Translations under genes and position numbers: made by a program | Notes under the pieces: generated by a model | The model's database searches: none | The model's input: only the letters and a program-made list of their open reading frames with translations | Told to the model about the DNA's origin: nothing | From: Rhodospirillales bacterium | GTDB lineage: Bacteria; Pseudomonadota; Alphaproteobacteria; Rhodospirillales; JAOUPW01 | Direction: 5' to 3' | Assembly (NCBI GenBank): GCA_029879665.1 | Contig: JAOUPW010000047.1 | Coordinates: 1-9,051, forward strand | DNA length: 9,051 nt | Shown: piece by piece, positions 5,524 to 9,051 of the stretch | Layout: each line of letters begins with the position of its first letter | Position numbering within the stretch: the first letter of the stretch is position 1

Positions 5524-6069
5524 CTACTCTACTGGGCGGACTTCCATGACCTCAGGAATGTAGTGTTTCAGCATGTTTTCGATGCCGTGCTTGAGGGTCG
5601 CCGTCGAGGACGGACAGCCGGAGCAGGCGCCCTGCATTTCAAGGTAGACGATGCCGTTTTCGAAGGAGTGGAAGATGATATCTCCGCCGTCCTGGGCGAC
5701 CGCCGGGCGGACCCGGGTTTCCAGCAACTCCTTGATCTGGACCTCCACGTCGCTGCCCTCGCCGACGTTGGACGACTCCGTTTCGCCGGTTATGACCGGA
5801 TGGCCTGCGCTTAAATGTTCCATGATCGCACCCAGCACCAGGGGCTTCAGGACCGCCCAGTCCTTGTCGTCGGACTTGGTGGCGGTAATGAAATCGGAGC
5901 CGAGAAAGACACCCGAGATGCCTTCGACCTCGAACAGGCGCTGGGCCAACGGCGAAGGATGGGCATCGGCGGCGGCGGCGAAATAGGCGGTGCCATGGGC
6001 CATCACCTGGGTTCCGGGAAGAAACTTGAGAGTTGCCGGATTGGGGGTGCCTTCGGTCTGAATAAACAT
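5524..6069 (-). CDS. NFU1-type iron-sulfur cluster scaffold/carrier protein
   Basis: This 181-residue cytoplasmic protein assembles or transfers [4Fe-4S] clusters to target enzymes. Residues 1 to about 90 are the Nfu N-terminal domain (FIQTEGTPNPATLKFLPG at 2-19, then FEVEGISGVFLGSDFITATK at 46-65), the eukaryote/alphaproteobacterial NFU1 arrangement. Residues 108-181 form the NifU C-terminal domain with RPAVAQDGGDI and the cluster-binding GACSGCPSS motif, cysteines C149 and C152. Length and domain order match NFU1-like proteins, and nothing is missing. The ATG at 6069 has a strong Shine-Dalgarno sequence, AAGGAG, 9 nt upstream. The gene follows trpS on the same strand across 103 nt with a small hairpin between, so it may have its own promoter or be read through from trpS. 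In related genomes tsaB usually follows directly; here five other genes intervene. Confidence 0.95.
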   Translation of the reverse strand: MFIQTEGTPNPATLKFLPGTQVMAHGTAYFAAAADAHPSPLAQRLFEVEGISGVFLGSDFITATKSDDKDWAVLKPLVLGAIMEHLSAGHPVITGETESSNVGEGSDVEVQIKELLETRVRPAVAQDGGDIIFHSFENGIVYLEMQGACSGCPSSTATLKHGIENMLKHYIPEVMEVRPVE

Positions 6070-6078
6070 TTGGGCCGT

Positions 6079-6084
6079 CTCCTT
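6079..6084 (-). promoter_or_regulatory. Strong ribosome binding site of the nfu gene
   Basis: AAGGAG in mRNA sense lies 9 nt ahead of the ATG at 6069. It is the best Shine-Dalgarno match in the window and fixes the nfu start. The possible terminator-like hairpin at 6094-6110 ends only a few bases upstream of it. Confidence 0.75.
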
Positions 6085-6089
6085 AGTAA

Positions 6090-6110
6090 AACGAAAGGGT
6101 TCTTCCCTTT
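6090..6110 (-). terminator. Possible weak terminator or leader hairpin between trpS and nfu
   Basis: In mRNA sense AAAGGG (6110-6105) pairs with CCCTTT (6099-6094) over a 5-nt AAGAA loop and is followed by CGTTTT. The stem is only 6 bp with three G-C pairs and the T-tract is short, so termination would be weak or conditional. It sits directly upstream of the nfu ribosome binding site, so an nfu leader function is the alternative. Confidence 0.35.
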
Positions 6111-6128
6111 TAAATGGACCTGATCGCC

Positions 6129-6149
6129 CCCGGAATCAAGTCGTCCGGG
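6129..6149 (-). other. Inverted repeat downstream of trpS
   Basis: CCCGGA and TCCGGG form a 6-bp GC-rich stem with a 9-nt loop, 23 nt past the trpS stop. No T-tract follows, so it may be an mRNA 3'-end stabilising stem or chance. Confidence 0.3.
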
Positions 6150-6172
6150 ATTCATTCATGTTTGTGAAGGCG

Positions 6173-7171
6173 TTAGGGGGAGAGAAAACCGACAACATCC
6201 TTAATTTCCCCGAGGATCGGCTCGGCCACGGCGCGGGCGCGGGCGGCGCCGTCCGCGAGAACGGCATCCACATGAGATGTGTCCTGCATCAGCCGGCGCA
6301 TTTCTTCCTGCATGGGCGCCAGCGACGACACCGCCAGATCGGCAAGATGCTGCTTGAAAGTAGAAAACGGTTCCCCGCCGAAGCGCGCGCACACGTCCTC
6401 CACCGAGGAGTCGGAAAGGGCGGCGTAAATACCGATCAGATTGGCAGCTTCCGGCCTGCCGTTGAATTCCTTCGTGCTTTCCGGCAGGGGCTCGGGATCG
6501 GTTTTCGCTTTTCTGATTTTCTTTGCGATCTGATCGGCATCATCGGTCATGTTAATGCGCGACAGATCGGACGGATCCGATTTGCTCATTTTCTTGGTGC
6601 CGTCTTTCAGCGACATCACCCGGGTGGCGGCGCCGAAGATCAACGGCTCGACCACCGGGAACAGGTCGGTCTTGAAATCGTTGTTGAATTTCTGCGCGAT
6701 GTCGCGGGCCAGCTCCAGATGCTGTTTCTGATCCTCTCCGACGGGAACGTGCGTTCCCTTGTACAGCAGAATGTCGGCGGCCATCAGCACCGGATAGGCA
6801 TAGAGGCCGACGGAAGCGTTCTCCCGGTTCTTGCCCGCCTTTTCCTTGAACTGGGTCATGCGGTTGAGCCAACCCATGCGCGCGACGCAATTGAAAATCC
6901 AGGCCAGTTCCGCGTGGGCCGGGACCTGGCTCTGGTTGAAGATGATGTGCTTCTTGGCGTCGATGCCGGCGGCGATCATGGCGGCGGCGACTTCGCGGGT
7001 GTTGGCGGTGAGCTCGGCCGGGTCCTGCCACTGGGTAATGGCGTGCATATCGACGACGCAGAAAATGCACTCATAATCGTTCTGCAGGCGCACCCAATTG
7101 CGGATCGCCCCCAGGTAGTTTCCGAGATGAAGGTTGCCGGTGGGCTGTACGCCCGAAAAAATACGATCCAT
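6173..7171 (-). CDS. trpS: Tryptophanyl-tRNA synthetase
   Basis: This class I aminoacyl-tRNA synthetase charges tRNA-Trp with tryptophan in the cytoplasm. At 332 residues it is a normal bacterial TrpRS length. [18 protein letters not shown] (5-22) holds the HIGH-type signature as HLGN (15-18). VVDMHAIT (39-46) and the conserved [18 protein letters not shown] segment (94-111) follow, and [10 protein letters not shown] (191-200) holds the KMSKS loop (194-198). The C-terminal helical anticodon-recognition region is complete. The ATG at 7171 has AGGA 4-5 nt upstream, a rather tight spacing, but the protein start matches the family. It follows murJ on the same strand with an 84-bp gap and probably belongs to the glnD-murJ-trpS transcription unit. 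No leader peptide or T-box-like element is visible. Confidence 0.97.
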   Translation of the reverse strand: MDRIFSGVQPTGNLHLGNYLGAIRNWVRLQNDYECIFCVVDMHAITQWQDPAELTANTREVAAAMIAAGIDAKKHIIFNQSQVPAHAELAWIFNCVARMGWLNRMTQFKEKAGKNRENASVGLYAYPVLMAADILLYKGTHVPVGEDQKQHLELARDIAQKFNNDFKTDLFPVVEPLIFGAATRVMSLKDGTKKMSKSDPSDLSRINMTDDADQIAKKIRKAKTDPEPLPESTKEFNGRPEAANLIGIYAALSDSSVEDVCARFGGEPFSTFKQHLADLAVSSLAPMQEEMRRLMQDTSHVDAVLADGAARARAVAEPILGEIKDVVGFLSP

Positions 7172-7255
7172 GGAATCCTGTCTGTCGCTTAGGGCCGGTC
7201 AGGGCGGAGAAAACGCCGTTATATGGTGCATAAAACACCGGTGGGTCAAGTGGGG

Positions 7256-8809
7256 TCAGGCCGCCGTGTCGCCCCGCATCAGGGCCTTGAGGGATTTGAG
7301 CCGCGCCGCGCCGGTCAATTGCGCCAGGACCATATAAGTAACGCCGCCGACCCCGACCAAAAGGACAAGGGCCGCGATGCGCGCGCCTTCTCCGCCCGCG
7401 AGCATGCCGTCGAGACCGCCCACGGCGGTGTACAGGCCCAGCCCCATGAGCACGCTGGCCAGAATCATCCGGGGCAGCCGCCGCTTCAACTGCCCATCCA
7501 GGCGCAAATGACCGCGCCGGAACAGGATCAAAGCCAGCAGCCCGGCATTGAGCCAGCTTGAAACCGCCGTCGCCATGGCGATCCCCACATGCAGGAACGG
7601 CCCCATGAGCACAAGGTTGAGCCCAAGGTTCACGACCATGGCCAGAGCGCCGACCTTGATCGGCGTCGCGGTATCGCCGCGGGCGAAATAGCCCGGCGCC
7701 AGGGCCTTGACCAGCACGTATGCCGGCAGGCCCAGGGCATAGACCGCAAGCGCCGACGCCGTCGCCTGTGCCGCCATCGCGTCGAAGGCGCCCCGCTCAA
7801 ACAGCACGGTGACGATGGGCCCGGCAATCACGAACAACGCCACCGCCGCCGGCAGGGTCAGCAGAAAGACAAATTCCAGCGCCCGGTTCTGACTGGTCAG
7901 GGCGGCGCTGCCTTCACCAGCCTGTAATTGCCGGCTCAACAACGGCAGCAGCGCCGTGCCCGCCGCGACCCCGACCACGCCCAGGGGTAACTGGGTCACC
8001 CGGTCGGCGAAAAACAGGTACGAAATCGCGCCCGAGGGCAGCAAAGACGCGATCACCGTGTCGATCAGCAGGTTCAGCTGATAAATGCCGGCGCCCACCG
8101 CCACCGGCGCCATACGCTTGAGCAGGGTCTTGACCTTCGCCGTTAATCTTGGTCGCACCAGGCGCAGGCGCACACCGGCCTTGACGCAATGAACGTAAAG
8201 CCACGCGAACTGGGCAACGCCGGCGCCCGCCACGCCCCAGGCCAAGGCATGACCCGGACTAGGCATCAGGGGAACCAACACCAAAACCGCACCGATGAGA
8301 AAAAGGTTTAGCAGGATTGGCGTCGCCGCGGCGGCGGCGAAGCGGCCGTGGGAGTTCAGGACCCCGGCCAGCAACGAAACCATGGAAATGAACAGCAGGT
8401 AGGGAAACGTGATCCGGGTTAGAATTACCGCCAGGGAAAATTTATCCGGGTCGGCGGCGAAACCGGGGGCAAAGACATACATGGCCCACGGCATCAGAAT
8501 CTCGAAGGCGGCGACGAACACCAGCAGCGACCACAACAACACGCTTAACGCCTGTTCGGCGAAGGCGCGCGCGCTATCCGGGCCTTCCGTTTCCAGATCG
8601 CCCGCGTACAAGGGAACGAACGCCAGGTTGAAGGCGCCTTCGGCGAACAAACGGCGGAACAGATTGGGAAATTTAAACGCGACAAAAAAGGCATCCGCCC
8701 CCGCACCGGCGCCGAGGAGGGCGGCGATCAATACATCGCGCACGAAACCCAGCACCCGGCTGATCAGGGTCATGGTGCCAATGGTGGCGATGGATCGAAT
8801 CAGGACCAT
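7256..8809 (-). CDS. murJ: Lipid II flippase MurJ (MviN)
   Basis: This 517-residue inner-membrane protein of the MOP superfamily flips the peptidoglycan precursor lipid II to the periplasmic face. Most residues fall in long hydrophobic segments, consistent with the 14-helix MurJ topology. Residues shown to be essential in E. coli MurJ are present at the same numbers: R18 and R24 in ISRVLGFVRD (16-25), D39 in GADAFF, R52 and E57 in FRRLFAEGAFN, and D269-R270 in FFADR. The length is normal and the frame is intact. The start is ATG at 8809 with only a weak AGAAG-like ribosome binding site, so translation may depend partly on upstream glnD. The gap to glnD is 72 nt, and trpS follows 84 nt downstream. 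The glnD-murJ pairing is common in proteobacteria. It supplies the cell wall that the accessory enzymes in this window would remodel. Confidence 0.97.
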   Translation of the reverse strand: MVLIRSIATIGTMTLISRVLGFVRDVLIAALLGAGAGADAFFVAFKFPNLFRRLFAEGAFNLAFVPLYAGDLETEGPDSARAFAEQALSVLLWSLLVFVAAFEILMPWAMYVFAPGFAADPDKFSLAVILTRITFPYLLFISMVSLLAGVLNSHGRFAAAAATPILLNLFLIGAVLVLVPLMPSPGHALAWGVAGAGVAQFAWLYVHCVKAGVRLRLVRPRLTAKVKTLLKRMAPVAVGAGIYQLNLLIDTVIASLLPSGAISYLFFADRVTQLPLGVVGVAAGTALLPLLSRQLQAGEGSAALTSQNRALEFVFLLTLPAAVALFVIAGPIVTVLFERGAFDAMAAQATASALAVYALGLPAYVLVKALAPGYFARGDTATPIKVGALAMVVNLGLNLVLMGPFLHVGIAMATAVSSWLNAGLLALILFRRGHLRLDGQLKRRLPRMILASVLMGLGLYTAVGGLDGMLAGGEGARIAALVLLVGVGGVTYMVLAQLTGAARLKSLKALMRGDTAA

Positions 8810-8881
8810 GTCTTCTGTCTATCGTCTTTTTGTGGTCGGGAAAAGGCGGCGCGTGTCGGCGGCGGACCCCCGGACCGGCGC

Positions 8882-9051
8882 CTATTCGGCGGCGACATGG
8901 GCTTCCGCTGTCGCGGCTTCGGCGGCGCGCGTGATCGCCGCCAGCAGGCGGGCTTCGATTTCCTGTTTCTTATTTTCCTGATCCGCCTTCAGGCCGAACA
9001 CATCCTTGACGTAAAAAACGTCGACCACCCGCTCGCCATAGGTGGAAATAT
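8882..9051 (-). CDS. glnD: [Protein-PII] uridylyltransferase / uridylyl-removing enzyme GlnD, C-terminal end
   Basis: Only the last 56 codons are in the window; the rest lies beyond the right edge. The translated tail begins ISTYGERVVDVFYVKDVFGL, the conserved end of the second ACT domain of GlnD, which binds glutamine and switches the enzyme between uridylylating and deuridylylating PII. After that comes KADQENKKQEIEARLLAAI and an alanine- and glutamate-rich tail ending in HVAAE before a TAG stop at 8882-8884. GlnD is the cytoplasmic nitrogen sensor of the Ntr system. Its position immediately upstream of murJ on the same strand supports the call, because this gene pair is widespread in alphaproteobacteria. 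Confidence 0.9.
   Translation of the reverse strand, partial: ISTYGERVVDVFYVKDVFGLKADQENKKQEIEARLLAAITRAAEAATAEAHVAAE

Noticed and set aside
6158..7192. 344-codon open frame on the plus strand opposite trpS
   Set aside because: It spans the whole of trpS in antisense and is rich in G, H and R, as expected of a mirror frame in GC-rich DNA.
7218..7249. TTGACC / TATAAC promoter-like pair ahead of trpS on the minus strand
   Set aside because: Each hexamer is a fair match, but the spacer is 20 nt, too long for a normal sigma-70 promoter; alternative hexamers at good spacing match poorly.

Overview
The window looks like chromosomal DNA of a GC-rich alphaproteobacterium, probably a Rhodospirillales-like lineage. 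This is inferred from gene order and protein style, not from a marker gene. The housekeeping genes all read on the minus strand. From right to left they are the 3' end of glnD (PII uridylyltransferase), murJ (lipid II flippase), trpS (tryptophanyl-tRNA synthetase), a NFU1-type Fe-S scaffold gene and, at the left edge, the 5' end of tsaB (tRNA t6A synthesis). From memory of alphaproteobacterial genomes, glnD-murJ-trpS-(usp)-nfu-tsaB is a common neighbourhood. Here no usp gene lies between trpS and nfu, and nfu and tsaB are separated by about 5.4 kb.

That 5.4 kb (roughly 127-5523) holds five genes in mixed orientation: a polytopic permease (-) just upstream of tsaB, a VanX/DdpX-type D-Ala-D-Ala dipeptidase (+), a short-chain dehydrogenase resembling dihydropteridine reductase (-), a secreted CE4 polysaccharide deacetylase (+) and a membrane-anchored Bax-like N-acetylglucosaminidase (-). 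Three of the five are predicted to act on peptidoglycan or its fragments, so the block reads as a cell-wall remodelling or recycling cassette set into a housekeeping neighbourhood. The functional link is an inference.

Non-coding features of note are: a 12-bp hairpin (5209-5237) that encloses the Shine-Dalgarno sequence of the glucosaminidase gene; a 110-bp stretch (5391-5500) with only 22 G/C bases by hand count, containing an 18-bp dyad, at the nfu-side edge of the inserted block; an imperfect 19-nt direct repeat plus competing small dyads in the convergent gap 4038-4148; a small hairpin with a T-tract just ahead of the nfu ribosome binding site; and a triplicated 12-nt repeat encoding the end of the deacetylase signal peptide.

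I see no rRNA, tRNA, CRISPR array, transposase, integrase or phage gene. Most of the window is ordinary. The items worth a second look are the serine-less SDR, the SD-sequestering hairpin and the composition of the nfu-tsaB insertion.
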